Shown here piece after piece: positions 48,988-59,030 of a stretch of 64,000 bases of DNA. The stretch lies in the NCBI RefSeq assembly GCF_004768465.1, contig NZ_SRMF01000001.1:294126-358125 (forward strand), written 5' to 3'. This stretch comes from Natronospirillum operosum (GTDB taxonomy: Bacteria > Pseudomonadota > Gammaproteobacteria > Pseudomonadales > Natronospirillaceae). The translations under genes and the position numbers were made by a program. Below the pieces are notes generated by a model. It did no database searches, had not been told where the DNA came from, and was given only the letters and a program-made list of their open reading frames with translations. The stretch's first letter is position 1; each line of letters begins with the position of its first letter.

Positions 48988-49188
48988 GGTTGGAGTCGCC
49001 TGCCGGGTGCAGGCCCTGTGAGACCGTTTGCGGCCAGGGACAAAATTGCCGGGAGCAATTTTGCACGAGCGAAGCGAGCCCGCAGGGTCAGGCCCAGGGA
49101 CGGGCCTGATACTCGCCGCAACCGAGCTGGCATGGATGCCGTTTTTTGCGTGTCTCACAGGGCATGTACCCGAGCCTGGCGACGGTCC
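48988..49188 (+). repeat. Composite repeat, copy 1
   Basis: Three blocks recur in the same order and orientation at 61222-61348: GGTTGGAGTCGCCTG (48988-49002), TTTTGCACGAGCGAAGCGAG through CAGGGACGGGCCTG (49059-49108), and GTTTTTTGCGTGTCTCACAG through CGACGG (49141-49186). Copy 1 has extra sequence between blocks, including a CAAAATTGC-CGGGA-GCAATTTTG hairpin at 49041-49063. No encoded protein is evident. Confidence 0.8.
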
Positions 49189-49260
49189 GATCGGCACCCC
49201 ACTATCAGGCGGCATGGGCGCAACTTTCTGGTTTGCGATGGACCTTCCACTGGCCTCCAG

Positions 49261-49284
49261 TCGGGACTTGCGTCCCTCGCTACG
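49261..49284 (-). repeat. Inverted REP-like unit near alaS
   Basis: TCGGGACTTGCGTCCCTCGC followed by TACG, identical over its length to the inverted unit at 48945. It lies about 90 bp upstream of the alaS start. Confidence 0.8.
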
Positions 49285-49370
49285 CCCCCTCCCGCGACAG
49301 TCACCGATTGCTGTAAAACCGGCCGCATTGTACCATTGCCAGCACTTTTCCCGAGAGATGGTGTGAGTTA

Positions 49371-51995
49371 ATGAAAACCGCTGAAATTCGCCAACGGTTT
49401 CTGGATTTTTTTGCCCGCAACGGGCACGAAATAGTGCCGAGTTCCAGCCTGGTGCCGCACAACGACCCGACCCTGCTGTTCACCAATGCAGGCATGAACC
49501 AGTTCAAGGAAACCTTTCTGGGTCAGGAAAAGCGGGATTATCAGCGGGCTACCACCTCCCAGCGCTGTGTGCGCGCGGGTGGCAAGCACAATGACCTGGA
49601 AAATGTGGGCTATACCGCCCGCCATCACACCTTCTTCGAAATGCTGGGCAATTTCAGCTTCGGTGACTACTTCAAGCAGGACGCCATCCGTTTTGCCTGG
49701 TCCTTTCTGACCGAAGAGCTGGGCCTGCCGGCCGAGAAATTGCTGGTGACCGTCTATGCCGAAGACGATGACGCCTTTGACCTCTGGCACAAGGACATCG
49801 GTGTGCCCGCCGAGCGTATTATCCGCATCGGCGACAACAAGGGCGAGCGCTACGCATCCGACAATTTCTGGCAGATGGGTGACACCGGCCCCTGCGGCCC
49901 CTGCACCGAAGTCTTCTATGATCATGGCCCGGAGATCTGGGGTGGTCCACCGGGCACAGCTGAAGAAGACGGCGATCGCTTTATCGAAATCTGGAATGTC
50001 GTCTTCATGCAGTACAACCGCCAGCCCGACGGCACCATGGAGCCATTGCCAGCCCCCAGCGTTGATACCGGCATGGGCCTGGAGCGTCTGGCGGCCATTC
50101 TGCAGGGCGTGCACGCCAACTACGAGATTGACCTGTTCCGCAACCTGATGCGCGCTGTGGCCAGTGTTACCGGAGCGGCCGAGCAGGATTCACCGTCGCT
50201 GCGCGTGGTCGCCGACCATATCCGCAGCTGCGCCTTCCTGATTACCGATGGCGTCCTGCCCTCCAACGAGGGCCGCGGCTATGTGCTGCGCCGCATCATT
50301 CGCCGCGCCGTGCGCCATGGCAACAAGCTGGGTGCCAGCGGCCCCTTCTTCCATCAGTTGGTCCAGCCGCTGGTGGAAGAGATGGGTGAAGCCTATCCGG
50401 AACTGACGCAGGCCCGGCCGCAGGTCGAACGGGTGCTGCTGCAGGAAGAAGAACAGTTTGCCCGCACGCTGGACCACGGCATGCGCCTGCTGGAAGAAGC
50501 CATTGCCGACCTGGATGGCAAGGTAATTCCGGGGCAGACCATCTTCACGCTCTATGACACCTATGGCTTCCCGGTTGATCTGACCGGGGACATTGCCCGC
50601 GAACGGGATCTCGAGCTGGATATCGAAGGTTTCGAAACGGCTATGGAAAAACAGCGGGCGCAGGCGCGTCAGGCCAGCAACTTTGGCATGGACCTGTCTG
50701 CCCTGGCCGATCTGGATGCAGAAACCCATTTTGCGGGCTATGACCTGCTTTCCGTATCCGGCACCGTGGAAAAGATCCTGATCGACGGCAAACCAGTCGA
50801 TGCACTCGACGCAGGCCAGTCCGGTATCGTGATTCTGGACGAAACGGCCTTCTATGCGGAGTCGGGCGGCCAGGTGGGCGATACCGGTCAGATTCGCGGC
50901 GACCTGACAGTGTTCGATGTCGAAGACTGTCAGAAGCAGGGGCGGGCACATCTGCATTTCGGCACTGTCAGTGAAGGCCGGTTGCAGGTGGGCGATCAGG
51001 TCGGCAGCTTTGTAGACAGTCAGCGGCGCCATCTGACGGCCCTGCACCACAGTGCGACCCACCTGCTGCATGCGGCGCTGCGCAAGGTGCTGGGTGAGCA
51101 TGTCCAGCAGAAGGGGTCTTTGGTGACCGACGAGCGGTTGCGCTTCGACTTTGCCCATTTCGAGGCTGTCACGCCGGCGCAGGTTCGGGCCATTGAAGAG
51201 CTGGTCAACCAGCAGATTCTGACCAATGTGCCGGTACAGACCGAAATCATGCCTATCGAAGAGGCCAAGGCCAAGGGTGCCATAGCGCTGTTTGGCGAGA
51301 AATATGATGATGAAGTTCGCGTGCTGACCATGGGCACGGATGATTTCTCGGTAGAGCTCTGTGGTGGTACCCATGTGCGCCGTACCGGTGATATCGGCCT
51401 GTTCAAGGTGGTGTCCGAACAGGGTATTTCCGCTGGCGTGCGCCGTATCGAAGCCGTGGTTGGCCCGCGTGCACTGGCGCTGGTGGACCGGGTCAGTGAT
51501 CAGCTCAATGAACTGAGCCAGGTGGTCAAGGCACGCCCCGAGCAGTTGGTGGAAAAAACCGAGGCACTGGTGCGCCGTCAGCGCGAACTGGAAAAGGAAG
51601 TCGAGCGGCTGCAGAGCAAACTGGCCGCACAGGCAGGGGGTGATCTGGCCGCGCAGGCGGAGATGGTCGGTCAGGTCAAGCTGGTGGCCGCACGCGTGGA
51701 AGTGGCCGATGCCAAAGCCATGCGCGAGCTCGTCGATCAACTCAAGAACAAGCTGGGTTCCGGGCTGGTGCTGGTGGCGGCCGAACTGAACGGCAAGGTG
51801 CAACTGGCCGCCGGGGTTACCCGTGACCTGACCGGCAGCTACCGGGCCGGTGACCTGGTCAATGCCGCTGCGGCGGTAGTCGGCGGCAAGGGCGGCGGCA
51901 AGCCGGACCTGGCCATGGCCGGCGGCAAGGATGTAGCAAAAATAGATGAGGCTATTGCGGCCGCACGTAACTGGGTGGCCGCTCAGGCAGCCTGA
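49371..51995 (+). CDS. alaS: Alanyl-tRNA synthetase
   Basis: Charges tRNA-Ala. The 874 residues show the class II catalytic core ([45 protein letters not shown]), the tRNA-recognition domain, the editing domain with [17 protein letters not shown] and [11 protein letters not shown] zinc ligands, and the C-terminal C-Ala domain ending NWVAAQAA. It begins the alaS-lysC-csrA-tRNA block conserved in pseudomonads. Confidence 0.98.
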   Translation: MKTAEIRQRFLDFFARNGHEIVPSSSLVPHNDPTLLFTNAGMNQFKETFLGQEKRDYQRATTSQRCVRAGGKHNDLENVGYTARHHTFFEMLGNFSFGDYFKQDAIRFAWSFLTEELGLPAEKLLVTVYAEDDDAFDLWHKDIGVPAERIIRIGDNKGERYASDNFWQMGDTGPCGPCTEVFYDHGPEIWGGPPGTAEEDGDRFIEIWNVVFMQYNRQPDGTMEPLPAPSVDTGMGLERLAAILQGVHANYEIDLFRNLMRAVASVTGAAEQDSPSLRVVADHIRSCAFLITDGVLPSNEGRGYVLRRIIRRAVRHGNKLGASGPFFHQLVQPLVEEMGEAYPELTQARPQVERVLLQEEEQFARTLDHGMRLLEEAIADLDGKVIPGQTIFTLYDTYGFPVDLTGDIARERDLELDIEGFETAMEKQRAQARQASNFGMDLSALADLDAETHFAGYDLLSVSGTVEKILIDGKPVDALDAGQSGIVILDETAFYAESGGQVGDTGQIRGDLTVFDVEDCQKQGRAHLHFGTVSEGRLQVGDQVGSFVDSQRRHLTALHHSATHLLHAALRKVLGEHVQQKGSLVTDERLRFDFAHFEAVTPAQVRAIEELVNQQILTNVPVQTEIMPIEEAKAKGAIALFGEKYDDEVRVLTMGTDDFSVELCGGTHVRRTGDIGLFKVVSEQGISAGVRRIEAVVGPRALALVDRVSDQLNELSQVVKARPEQLVEKTEALVRRQRELEKEVERLQSKLAAQAGGDLAAQAEMVGQVKLVAARVEVADAKAMRELVDQLKNKLGSGLVLVAAELNGKVQLAAGVTRDLTGSYRAGDLVNAAAAVVGGKGGGKPDLAMAGGKDVAKIDEAIAAARNWVAAQAA

Positions 51996-52025
51996 TCTTC
52001 AAAGAATCTGGAGGATTCACAGTCG

Positions 52026-53258
52026 ATGGCACTCTACGTGCAGAAGTATGGCGGTACCTCGGTCGGCAGCGTCGAGCGCATTGAAGCCGTGGCCGATCGG
52101 GTCAAGCGTTTCCGGGATCAGGGGCATGATGTGGTGGTCGTGGTGTCTGCCATGTCCGGCGAAACCAACCGCTTGATCGAGCTGGCGCAGCAGATCAGCC
52201 CCGAACCGACACCCCGTGAAATGGATACACTGCTGGCCACCGGTGAGCAGGTGACCATAGCGTTGCTGAGCATGGCGCTCAATCGCCGTGAGTGTCCGGC
52301 GCGCTCCTATACCGGCTGGCAGATAGGCATTCGCACCGACAGTGCGCATACCAAGGCCCGCATTCAGGACATCGATACCGACAGCATGCAGCGTGAACTG
52401 GCGGCCGGTCGGGTCGTGGTGGTGGCTGGTTTTCAGGGTGTGGACGACGGCGGCAACATCACCACACTGGGCCGCGGCGGTTCGGATACCACTGGCGTGG
52501 CTCTGGCAGCGGCGCTGAAGGCAGATGAATGCCAGATCTACACCGATGTAGACGGGGTCTATACCACGGACCCGCGCGTGGTCGAGAGCGCCCGTCGCAT
52601 GGATCAGGTCACCTTTGAGGAAATGCTGGAAATGGCCAGCCTGGGTTCCAAGGTGCTGCAGATCCGCGCGGTTGAATTTGCCGGCAAGTACAGTGTACCG
52701 CTGCGCGTGCTGTCCAGTTTCAAAGAAGGGCCGGGTACCCTGATAACACTTGAAGGTGATGATGCAATGGAAAAACCCGTAATCTCCGGTATCGCGTTCA
52801 ATCGGGATGAAAGCAAGCTCAGTGTGATGGGTGTCCCTGACCTGCCTGGCGTAGCGTCTCGTATATTGGGGCCGGTATCGGCAGCGAATATCGAAGTCGA
52901 CATGATCGTGCAGAACATTTCCGAGGATGGCAGTACCGACTTCACGTTCACCGTGCATCGCAATGATTTTCGGCGCACAGAGTCTATACTCAAGAATATC
53001 ACTGACGACCTCGGTGCCAGAGAGGTGCTCGGTGATGATCGCATCGCCAAGGTGTCCATTGTGGGTGTTGGCATGCGTTCACACGCAGGCGTAGCGTCAC
53101 GGATGTTTGACGCCCTGGCAGCAGAGTCCATCAACATCCAGTTAATCTCGACATCCGAAATAAAGATTTCGGTCGTGATCGAGGAAAAGTATCTGGAACT
53201 GGCGGTGCGGGCTCTGCATTCCGCCTTTGGGTTGGATGCTGTAGAAGAAACATCTTAA
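52026..53258 (+). CDS. lysC: Aspartate kinase
   Basis: First enzyme of the aspartate pathway to lysine, threonine and methionine; supplies the dap genes at 5-8 kb. The 410-residue monofunctional form has the kinase start VQKYGGTSVGS, GRGGSDTTGVALAAALKAD, and two C-terminal ACT domains (from about 265) that mediate lysine/threonine feedback. It follows alaS by 30 bp with GGAGG upstream. An internal start producing a beta subunit, seen in some relatives, cannot be confirmed here. Confidence 0.96.
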   Translation: MALYVQKYGGTSVGSVERIEAVADRVKRFRDQGHDVVVVVSAMSGETNRLIELAQQISPEPTPREMDTLLATGEQVTIALLSMALNRRECPARSYTGWQIGIRTDSAHTKARIQDIDTDSMQRELAAGRVVVVAGFQGVDDGGNITTLGRGGSDTTGVALAAALKADECQIYTDVDGVYTTDPRVVESARRMDQVTFEEMLEMASLGSKVLQIRAVEFAGKYSVPLRVLSSFKEGPGTLITLEGDDAMEKPVISGIAFNRDESKLSVMGVPDLPGVASRILGPVSAANIEVDMIVQNISEDGSTDFTFTVHRNDFRRTESILKNITDDLGAREVLGDDRIAKVSIVGVGMRSHAGVASRMFDALAAESINIQLISTSEIKISVVIEEKYLELAVRALHSAFGLDAVEETS

Positions 53259-53359
53259 ACGCGTTATTCTTGCGCAAGCGCGATCCAAGGCGAGTCTGTG
53301 ATGCTGTCGACACGCTGCGGCAGACTCAGGAAAGAGTCCGACAATAGGAGATAGGAAAC

Positions 53360-53551
53360 ATGCTGATTTTGACCCGGCGCGTGGGTGAAACGCTGATGAT
53401 TGGCGATGAAGTCACCGTGACCGTATTGGGTGTGAAAGGCAATCAGGTACGCATTGGTGTCAATGCACCCAAGGATGTTGCGGTACACCGCGAAGAAATC
53501 TATCTGCGTATCCAGCAGGAGCTGGATGGCCCGGAAGAGGAAGACAAATAA
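53360..53551 (+). CDS. csrA: Carbon storage regulator CsrA/RsmA
   Basis: Small RNA-binding dimer that represses or stabilises mRNAs carrying GGA sites. The 63-residue protein begins [20 protein letters not shown] and keeps the basic RNA-binding strand and [11 protein letters not shown] helix. GGAGATAGGAAAC in front of the ATG itself contains GGA motifs, which would allow autoregulation. Confidence 0.98.
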   Translation: MLILTRRVGETLMIGDEVTVTVLGVKGNQVRIGVNAPKDVAVHREEIYLRIQQELDGPEEEDK

Positions 53552-53596
53552 ACACGCAGACCACGCGGTAGGCCATTCATTTTATTGAACTTTCCC

Positions 53597-53624
53597 TTTA
53601 ATTTTTGAATCGGCATGGTATCAT
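53597..53624 (+). promoter_or_regulatory. Possible promoter for the tRNA-Ser/Arg unit
   Basis: TATCAT (53619-53624) is followed by a GC-rich discriminator GCGCCGCG, and TTTAAT (53597-53602) lies 16 bp upstream. The -35 match is poor. The position 14 bp before tRNA-Ser is right for a tRNA promoter. Confidence 0.35.
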
Positions 53625-53637
53625 GCGCCGCGTGTTC

Positions 53638-53727
53638 GGAGAGGTGGCCGAGTGGCTGAAGGCGCGCCCCTGCTAAGGGCGTATGGGAGAAATCTCATCG
53701 AGGGTTCGAATCCCTCTCTCTCCGCCA
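53638..53727 (+). tRNA. tRNA-Ser (GCU)
   Basis: A 90-nt tRNA with long variable arm. Acceptor GGAGAGG pairs with TCTCTCC before discriminator G and encoded CCA. The anticodon loop CTGCTAA gives anticodon GCU, reading AGC/AGU. The T loop is GGTTCGAATCC. Located 86 bp after csrA, as in pseudomonads. Confidence 0.97.
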
Positions 53728-53735
53728 TCCTGTAC

Positions 53736-53812
53736 GCGCCCGTAGCTCAGCTGGATAGAGTACCTGGCTACGAACCAGGCGGTCGGAGGTTCGAATCCTC
53801 CCGGGCGCGCCA
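53736..53812 (+). tRNA. tRNA-Arg (ACG), copy 1
   Basis: A 77-nt tRNA. Acceptor GCGCCCG pairs with CGGGCGC, discriminator G, CCA encoded. The anticodon loop CTACGAA gives ACG, in which A34 is normally deaminated to inosine. It lies 8 bp after tRNA-Ser. Confidence 0.97.
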
Positions 53813-53904
53813 TTTCAGGACAACCCTGCAAGGGTTGGTGTTAGTGCAAGATCGCTCCACCCAAGACTGCTGTTTCCGGTAGCGGAACAGCCAGTGCAGT
53901 ATCA

Positions 53905-53981
53905 GCGCCCGTAGCTCAGCTGGATAGAGTACCTGGCTACGAACCAGGCGGTCGGAGGTTCGAATCCTCCCGGGCGCGCCA
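53905..53981 (+). tRNA. tRNA-Arg (ACG), copy 2
   Basis: Appears identical in sequence to copy 1, 92 bp downstream; the spacer between them is not duplicated. This indicates a recent duplication or gene conversion. Confidence 0.97.
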
Positions 53982-54423
53982 TCTGTTTGCTCCTGTTATT
54001 CCCTGTTTCTGTGCCTTGCATCGCATGCCTTGTGCGGGTCTCACCGCGACCGTCATGACTGTGTGCGGTTCTGTTATTTTGTAATTTAGCTACATTTTTT
54101 GCCGTTTCTAAGACGTTTTCTGGCGTCTTTGCGCCGGAAAGGTGTTGCTGTATTACAGAAAAGTAAGCGATTACATTCCCCGTCCGGTCGAGCCATTACG
54201 CGGATTTGGGGTCGATAAGTCACTAAAAGCCGGAAATATGACGCCAAAAGTGTTGAAAAAATGGCGAACAGTCGGGAATGTGTTTCCCATGACAGCTCTA
54301 TTGCTTACTGAGGCCGGCTTGGGTAAAGTGTCGGCGGTCTGAAACTCGCAGGATGCGACGGGGTGAACAGCCCTGGGGATATCCTCGAGGCTCACGGAAC
54401 ATCCACACAAAAGGTTTCCGCAG
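53982..54423. other. Intergenic region between tRNA-Arg and oadG
   Basis: About 440 bp, visibly more AT-rich than the surroundings between 54050 and 54330. It contains the short palindrome CTGTATTACAG near 54148 and the candidate oad promoter at 54301. A 66-codon open frame at 54142-54342 has no recognisable features. No further RNA gene was seen. Confidence 0.6.
54301..54329 (+). promoter_or_regulatory. Candidate sigma-70 promoter for oadGAB
   Basis: TTGCTT (54301-54306) and TAAAGT (54324-54329) are separated by 17 bp and lie about 95 bp upstream of oadG. The match is moderate at both boxes; no other good pair was seen nearer to the gene. Confidence 0.45.
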
Positions 54424-54651
54424 ATGTCAGAATTATTACAGGAAGGGCTGCAGTTGATGGCCCTCGGCATGGGTACGGTTTTCGCCTTTCTGGTCATCTT
54501 GATCTTCGGCACCATTGCCATGTCCAGCCTCGTTGGCCGCTTCAGCAAGCCGGAAGTGGCTGCGCAATCCGGCGGCCGCCGCAAGAGCGGCGCCCAGATG
54601 GACCAGATAGCCGCTGTGGCCGCTGCTGCACGTGCGGCGCACAGTCGATAA
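54424..54651 (+). CDS. oadG: Oxaloacetate decarboxylase gamma subunit
   Basis: A 75-residue subunit with one membrane helix (LMALGMGTVFAFLVILIFGT) and a hydrophilic tail, the OadG architecture. OadG assembles the alpha and beta subunits and binds zinc through its C-terminus; here the tail ends AAAARAAHSR with one histidine. It is the first gene of oadGAB, 34 bp before oadA. Confidence 0.9.
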   Translation: MSELLQEGLQLMALGMGTVFAFLVILIFGTIAMSSLVGRFSKPEVAAQSGGRRKSGAQMDQIAAVAAAARAAHSR

Positions 54652-54685
54652 GTATTTCAAAACTTACGCGTAGGAAAGGTCATTC

Positions 54686-56494
54686 ATGAGTGACAAAAAC
54701 CCCGTCAAAATTACCGATGTCGTCCTGAGGGATGCGCATCAGTCCCTGTTTGCAACCCGGTTGCGTCTGGACGACATGCTGCCTATCGCCGAGAAGCTGG
54801 ATCAGGTCGGTTTCTGGTCGATTGAGTCCTGGGGTGGTGCCACCTTCGACGCCTGTATCCGCTATCTGGGTGAAGATCCCTGGGTACGCATTCGTGAACT
54901 GAAGAAAGCCATGCCGAAGACGCCCCAGCAGATGCTGCTGCGCGGCCAGAACCTGCTGGGTTACCGGCACTACGCCGATGACGTGGTGGACCGTTTTGTA
55001 GAGCGGGCGGCAGAGAATGGCGTCGATGTGTTCCGCGTCTTTGATGCGATGAATGACCCACGCAACCTGCAGCGCGCCATGGAAGCCGTGCGCAAGCAGG
55101 GCAAGCACGCGCAGGGTACCATTTCCTATACCACCTCCCCGGTTCACACCATGGAGAGCTGGGTTGAGCTGGCGCAGGAAATCGAGGCCATGGGTGCCGA
55201 CTCCCTGGCCATCAAGGACATGTCCGGCATCCTGACGCCCTATGACAGCTATGAACTGGTGTCCCGGCTCAAGAAGACCCTGAAGGTCCCGGTGCAGTTG
55301 CACTGTCACGCCACCGCTGGCCTGTCTTCGATGACCATCCTGAAGGCCATCGAGGCGGGCATCGACCATGTCGACACCGCCATTTCCTCCATGTCCATGA
55401 CCTATGGTCACTCGCCGACCGAATCCATCGTGGCCACCCTGAAGGGCACCGACCGGGACCCCGGGCTGGATATCGAACTGCTGGAAGAGATCGCGGCCTA
55501 TTTCCGCCAGGTACGCAAGAAGTATGGTCAGTTCGAAGGCGCACTGCGCGGTGTCGATTCGCGTATTCTGATTGCTCAGGTGCCGGGCGGCATGCTGACC
55601 AACATGGAAAGCCAGCTCAAGGAGCAGGGCGCCGGCGACAAGTTCGACGAAGTGCTGAGTGAGATTCCCCGCGTGCGGGAAGATCTCGGCTTTATCCCTC
55701 TGGTCACGCCGACCTCGCAGATTGTCGGCACCCAGGCGGTGCTGAACGTACTGACCGGTGAGCGTTACAAGAGTATCTCCAAGGAGACCTCCGGCATTCT
55801 CAAGGGCGAGTACGGTGCAGCCCCTGCCGAGTACAACAAGGAACTGCAGACGCGGGTTCTGGACGGCGCCGAGCCCATCACCTGCCGGCCGGCTGATTTG
55901 CTGGAAGACGAGATGGACCGTCTGACCGAAGAACTCGAGTCCATTGCGAAGGAAGACGGCTTCGAACTGGCGCAGGACAAGGTCGATGATGTTCTGACTT
56001 ATGCGCTGTTCCCGCAGATTGGCCTGAAATATCTGAAGAACCGTGGCAACCCCGACTTCTTTGAGCCCGTGCCCCAGGCGCCCGATGACAGTGGCAAGGC
56101 GGTGGCCGCCGGTGGTGCCGGCGGTACCTACACCGTGACGCTGGATGGCAAGCAGTACGTTGCCGAAGTCAGTGGTGATGGCGCGGTGAAGGTTGTCGTC
56201 AATGGCAAGACCTATGACACCACGGTAGCCGAGGGTGGCGAACCTGCGCCTGCCGGCGGTGAAGGCAGCGCTGGTGAGGGTTCCGGCGAACCCATAGTCG
56301 CGCCGCTGACCGGCAACATCTTCAAGATTCTGGTGGGTGAGGGCGATTCGGTCGAAGAGGGTGAAACCGTCATCGTGCTGGAAGCCATGAAGATGGAAAC
56401 CGAAGTCAAGGCATCCAAGGCCGGCACGATCAGCCGCATCTGCGTGAAGGAAGGTGACTCCGTGAACAGCGGCGACACCCTTCTCGAGCTGTAA
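54686..56494 (+). CDS. oadA: Oxaloacetate decarboxylase alpha subunit (biotin-dependent)
   Basis: Carboxyltransferase subunit of the sodium-pumping oxaloacetate decarboxylase; 602 residues. Domains: TIM-barrel carboxyltransferase (about 5-280, [15 protein letters not shown] and the metal-binding [11 protein letters not shown]), conserved PYC-OADA domain, a flexible Ala/Gly/Pro linker, and a C-terminal biotinyl domain with the biotin lysine in EAMKMETE. Without a biotin carboxylase gene in the operon, and with oadG and oadB beside it, the decarboxylase assignment is preferred over pyruvate carboxylase. Confidence 0.96.
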   Translation: MSDKNPVKITDVVLRDAHQSLFATRLRLDDMLPIAEKLDQVGFWSIESWGGATFDACIRYLGEDPWVRIRELKKAMPKTPQQMLLRGQNLLGYRHYADDVVDRFVERAAENGVDVFRVFDAMNDPRNLQRAMEAVRKQGKHAQGTISYTTSPVHTMESWVELAQEIEAMGADSLAIKDMSGILTPYDSYELVSRLKKTLKVPVQLHCHATAGLSSMTILKAIEAGIDHVDTAISSMSMTYGHSPTESIVATLKGTDRDPGLDIELLEEIAAYFRQVRKKYGQFEGALRGVDSRILIAQVPGGMLTNMESQLKEQGAGDKFDEVLSEIPRVREDLGFIPLVTPTSQIVGTQAVLNVLTGERYKSISKETSGILKGEYGAAPAEYNKELQTRVLDGAEPITCRPADLLEDEMDRLTEELESIAKEDGFELAQDKVDDVLTYALFPQIGLKYLKNRGNPDFFEPVPQAPDDSGKAVAAGGAGGTYTVTLDGKQYVAEVSGDGAVKVVVNGKTYDTTVAEGGEPAPAGGEGSAGEGSGEPIVAPLTGNIFKILVGEGDSVEEGETVIVLEAMKMETEVKASKAGTISRICVKEGDSVNSGDTLLEL

Positions 56495-56505
56495 GGAGCT
56501 CCCTC

Positions 56506-57672
56506 ATGGATAAACTGCATACACTGCTGGCGGAATCCGGGCTGGCCAACCTCAGTCTGGGCGAGTTTGCAATGATCCTGGTGGGCCTGCTGCTGGTCTA
56601 CCTCGCCATTGCCAAACGCTTCGAACCGCTGCTGCTGCTGCCGATCGGTATCGGCGCCGTACTGGTCAATATACCCGGTGCCGGCCTCTATGATGCGCCG
56701 GTCTATGGTGATGCGGGAGAACTGCTGTCACCAGGCGGGCTGCTGTACTACATTTTCACCCTGGGTATCGATACCGGGGTCTTCCCGTTGCTCATCTTCA
56801 TGGGTGTGGGGGCCATGACCGATTTCGGACCCATGCTGGCCAACCCCAAGACGCTGCTGCTGGGCGCCGCCGCCCAGTTCGGTATCTTTGCCACGCTGCT
56901 GGGCGCGCTCGGCCTGAACGAAACCGGGTGGTTCAGCTACTCGCTGGAACAGGCGGCGACCATCGGCATCATCGGCAGTGCGGACGGGCCCACGTCCATT
57001 TTCATTGCCAGTCAACTGGCCCCGGAAATACTGGGTGCGGTGGCGGTCGCGGCCTATTCCTACATGGCGCTGGTGCCCATTATCCAGCCGCCCATCATGA
57101 AGCTGCTCACCTCGGCCAAGGAGCGCCAGCTCGAGATGAAGCAACTGCGTCCGGTAGGCAAGCGCGAGCGCATCCTGTTCCCGCTGATGCTGCTGATGCT
57201 GGTCGCCATGTTCCTGCCCAGCGCCGCGCCGCTGCTCGGCATGTTCTGCTTCGGCAACCTGATGCGTGAATGCGGCGTGGTGGATCGCCTCAGCGACACC
57301 ACCCAGAATGCGCTGATCAACATTGTCACCATCTTCCTGGGCCTGGGTGTGGGCGCCAAGCTGAACTCCGGCGAATTCCTGAACATGGAAACACTGGGTA
57401 TCTTCCTGCTGGGTATTGTGGCGTTCGCCATTGGTACCGCCACCGGAGTGCTGATGGCCAAGGGCATGAACATGGTCAGCAAGTCGAAGATCAATCCGCT
57501 GATTGGTGCCGCCGGGGTGTCTGCGGTGCCCATGGCCGCCCGCGTGGTGAACAAGGTGGGTCTGCAGGCAAACAATCAGAACTTCCTGTTGATGCATGCC
57601 ATGGGGCCGAATGTGGCCGGTGTTATCGGTTCGGCCATCGCCGCCGGTGTCATGCTGAGCTTCCTGGGCTGA
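56506..57672 (+). CDS. oadB: Oxaloacetate decarboxylase beta subunit (Na+ pump)
   Basis: Membrane subunit that decarboxylates carboxybiotin and exports sodium. The 388-residue protein has nine or so hydrophobic segments and the conserved [20 protein letters not shown], in which the aspartate is essential in characterised pumps, and [16 protein letters not shown] near the C-terminus. It is at the short end for the family (GcdB size). Transcription is closed by the terminator at 57728-57767. Confidence 0.95.
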   Translation: MDKLHTLLAESGLANLSLGEFAMILVGLLLVYLAIAKRFEPLLLLPIGIGAVLVNIPGAGLYDAPVYGDAGELLSPGGLLYYIFTLGIDTGVFPLLIFMGVGAMTDFGPMLANPKTLLLGAAAQFGIFATLLGALGLNETGWFSYSLEQAATIGIIGSADGPTSIFIASQLAPEILGAVAVAAYSYMALVPIIQPPIMKLLTSAKERQLEMKQLRPVGKRERILFPLMLLMLVAMFLPSAAPLLGMFCFGNLMRECGVVDRLSDTTQNALINIVTIFLGLGVGAKLNSGEFLNMETLGIFLLGIVAFAIGTATGVLMAKGMNMVSKSKINPLIGAAGVSAVPMAARVVNKVGLQANNQNFLLMHAMGPNVAGVIGSAIAAGVMLSFLG

Positions 57673-57727
57673 TGCCTGCGCAGCCCTGATGGCATAGCAC
57701 AGGACTTCAAATCCATGTAATCTGTGG

Positions 57728-57767
57728 CCCCGTGACTGCTCCTCCTGGAGTGGCCACGGGGTTTTTT
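57728..57767 (+). terminator. Intrinsic terminator between oadB and the zorA-like gene
   Basis: CCCCGTG (57728-57734) pairs with CACGGGG (57755-57761); inside, GCTCC and TGGAG add a second stem. Six T follow (57762-57767). It ends only 27 bp before the zorA-like start codon, so no full promoter fits between them. TGTAAT at 57716-57721 could serve as a -10 upstream of the hairpin, placing the terminator inside the leader. Confidence 0.85.
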
Positions 57768-57794
57768 CGTTCGACACAGGAGATCAGTCGCGTC

Positions 57795-59030
57795 ATGCCC
57801 ATCCTCTGGATCGCCGTCGGTATCATCTCCGGCATTGGCCTGTTGACCCTGTATTTCCACTTCTTGCCGCGTTCGCAGTCGGTAGCCTCCCAGGCCCCCT
57901 CGATTCTGACCACCCTGGGTATCTTCGGTACCTTTGTCGGTGTCGCCCTGGGCCTGTACGAATTCGACAGTACCGATATCGAAGACAGTGTGCCGGTGCT
58001 GCTGGATGGCCTGAAGTTCGCCTTCTGGACCTCCATTGCCGGGCTGAGTGGTGCCCTGAGCATCAAGATGCGCTACGCCTGGATCGATATGCGAACCAGT
58101 CGTGGCCGCGAAGGCGACAGCACCGTGGGTGCACTGATCGCTGCTGTCGAGCGCCTGGACGACAATGCCGAAAAGAATCTCGGCGAGCTGGTCAGACAGA
58201 CGCAGCACAACAGCGAACAGCTGTCCCGCCACCAGGAAGAAATGGTAGAGGCCAATACCCGCGCCCTGTCGGCGGCGATCAAGGAAATCATCTCCGATTT
58301 CAATGACCGTATCGAGGTTCAGTACGGCGATAACTTCCGCCAGTTGAACGAGTCGGTCGGGCACATGCTGACCTGGCAGAAACAGCACGAAGAAAATGTG
58401 CGTCAGGTGGTGGCTGAACTCGAGAAGGCCTCCCGGCAGATGGTGGAGGCCACAGGCGCCTATGAAAAACTGATGCATCAGACCCAGTCCTTTTCCAGCG
58501 TGGCCGAGGGCATGGAATCATTGCTGACCGGCCTGAACCAGCAGAGCGAGCAACTGGCCCAGTATCTGGGCACCATGGCCAGTATGGTGCAGGAAGCACA
58601 GAAGGGCCTGCCTGATCTGGAGCAGCGCATCGGGGTGCTGACCACCGGGCTGGCCGATGCCATCGAACAGCAGAACAATCGCATGCAGCAGGTGGTGGAC
58701 CAGACCGGTCGCCAGTGGCTGGACAGTTCCAACAAGCTGGCCACCGAACTGTCCGAAGGCGTGATTCAGGTGCAGCGGCAATTGGTGGAGCAGGCCGGGC
58801 GCGCCCTGACCCAGTCCGAACACCAGTTGCAGCAACTGGACGAGACCCTGCAGACGCAGCTGACCCAGTCCCTGCAGACGTTCGGTTTCCAGTTGACGGC
58901 CCTGTCGGAGAAATTCGTCAATGACTATACGCCGCTGACCGAGCGTCTGCAGACGCTGGTGAAGGCTGCCGAGCAGTCGAAACCGGTACCTGAAGGCGGT
59001 AGTGGGCAGCGGGGGAGCAGGCGCGGATGA
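57795..59030 (+). CDS. ZorA-like MotA/TolQ/ExbB-family channel protein
   Basis: A 411-residue protein (ATG 57795, AGGAG 12 bp upstream). Three membrane segments: 2-24, 36-57 (ILTTLGIFGTFVGVALGL) and 71-92 (GLKFAFWTSIAGLSGALSI); segments two and three carry the MotA/TolQ/ExbB pattern of proton-channel subunits. Residues 93-411 form a long hydrophilic, Gln/Glu-rich helical tail. This plan (short channel core, long cytoplasmic tail) is that of ZorA in Zorya anti-phage systems rather than of MotA or ExbB. The overlapping ATGA with the next gene and that gene's ZorB character support this. An ancestral role in other energised envelope processes cannot be excluded. Confidence 0.8.
   Translation: MPILWIAVGIISGIGLLTLYFHFLPRSQSVASQAPSILTTLGIFGTFVGVALGLYEFDSTDIEDSVPVLLDGLKFAFWTSIAGLSGALSIKMRYAWIDMRTSRGREGDSTVGALIAAVERLDDNAEKNLGELVRQTQHNSEQLSRHQEEMVEANTRALSAAIKEIISDFNDRIEVQYGDNFRQLNESVGHMLTWQKQHEENVRQVVAELEKASRQMVEATGAYEKLMHQTQSFSSVAEGMESLLTGLNQQSEQLAQYLGTMASMVQEAQKGLPDLEQRIGVLTTGLADAIEQQNNRMQQVVDQTGRQWLDSSNKLATELSEGVIQVQRQLVEQAGRALTQSEHQLQQLDETLQTQLTQSLQTFGFQLTALSEKFVNDYTPLTERLQTLVKAAEQSKPVPEGGSGQRGSRRG

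Larger units (their letters stand above)
48559..49370. other. Repeat-rich recX-alaS intergenic region
   Basis: About 810 bp without a convincing gene. It holds, in order, a nested inverted repeat (48636-48728), a 46-bp tandem of REP-like units (48767-48882), an inverted REP unit (48944-48969), a composite repeat shared with the region at 61.2 kb (48988-49188) and another inverted REP unit (49261-49284). The alaS promoter is presumably in the last 100 bp. Several open frames cross it on both strands, but they change with the repeats and look like chance. Confidence 0.8.

Noticed and set aside
48790..49371. Long open frames across the recX-alaS gap
   Set aside because: They are composed of repeat DNA in several frames on both strands, lack ribosome sites and recognisable domains.
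54142..54342. 66-codon open frame upstream of oadG
   Set aside because: AT-rich, no ribosome site, no recognisable motif, and it overlaps the candidate oad promoter.
54686..56494. Pyruvate carboxylase subunit B
   Set aside because: Alpha subunits are similar, but no biotin carboxylase is adjacent and oadG and oadB flank it.
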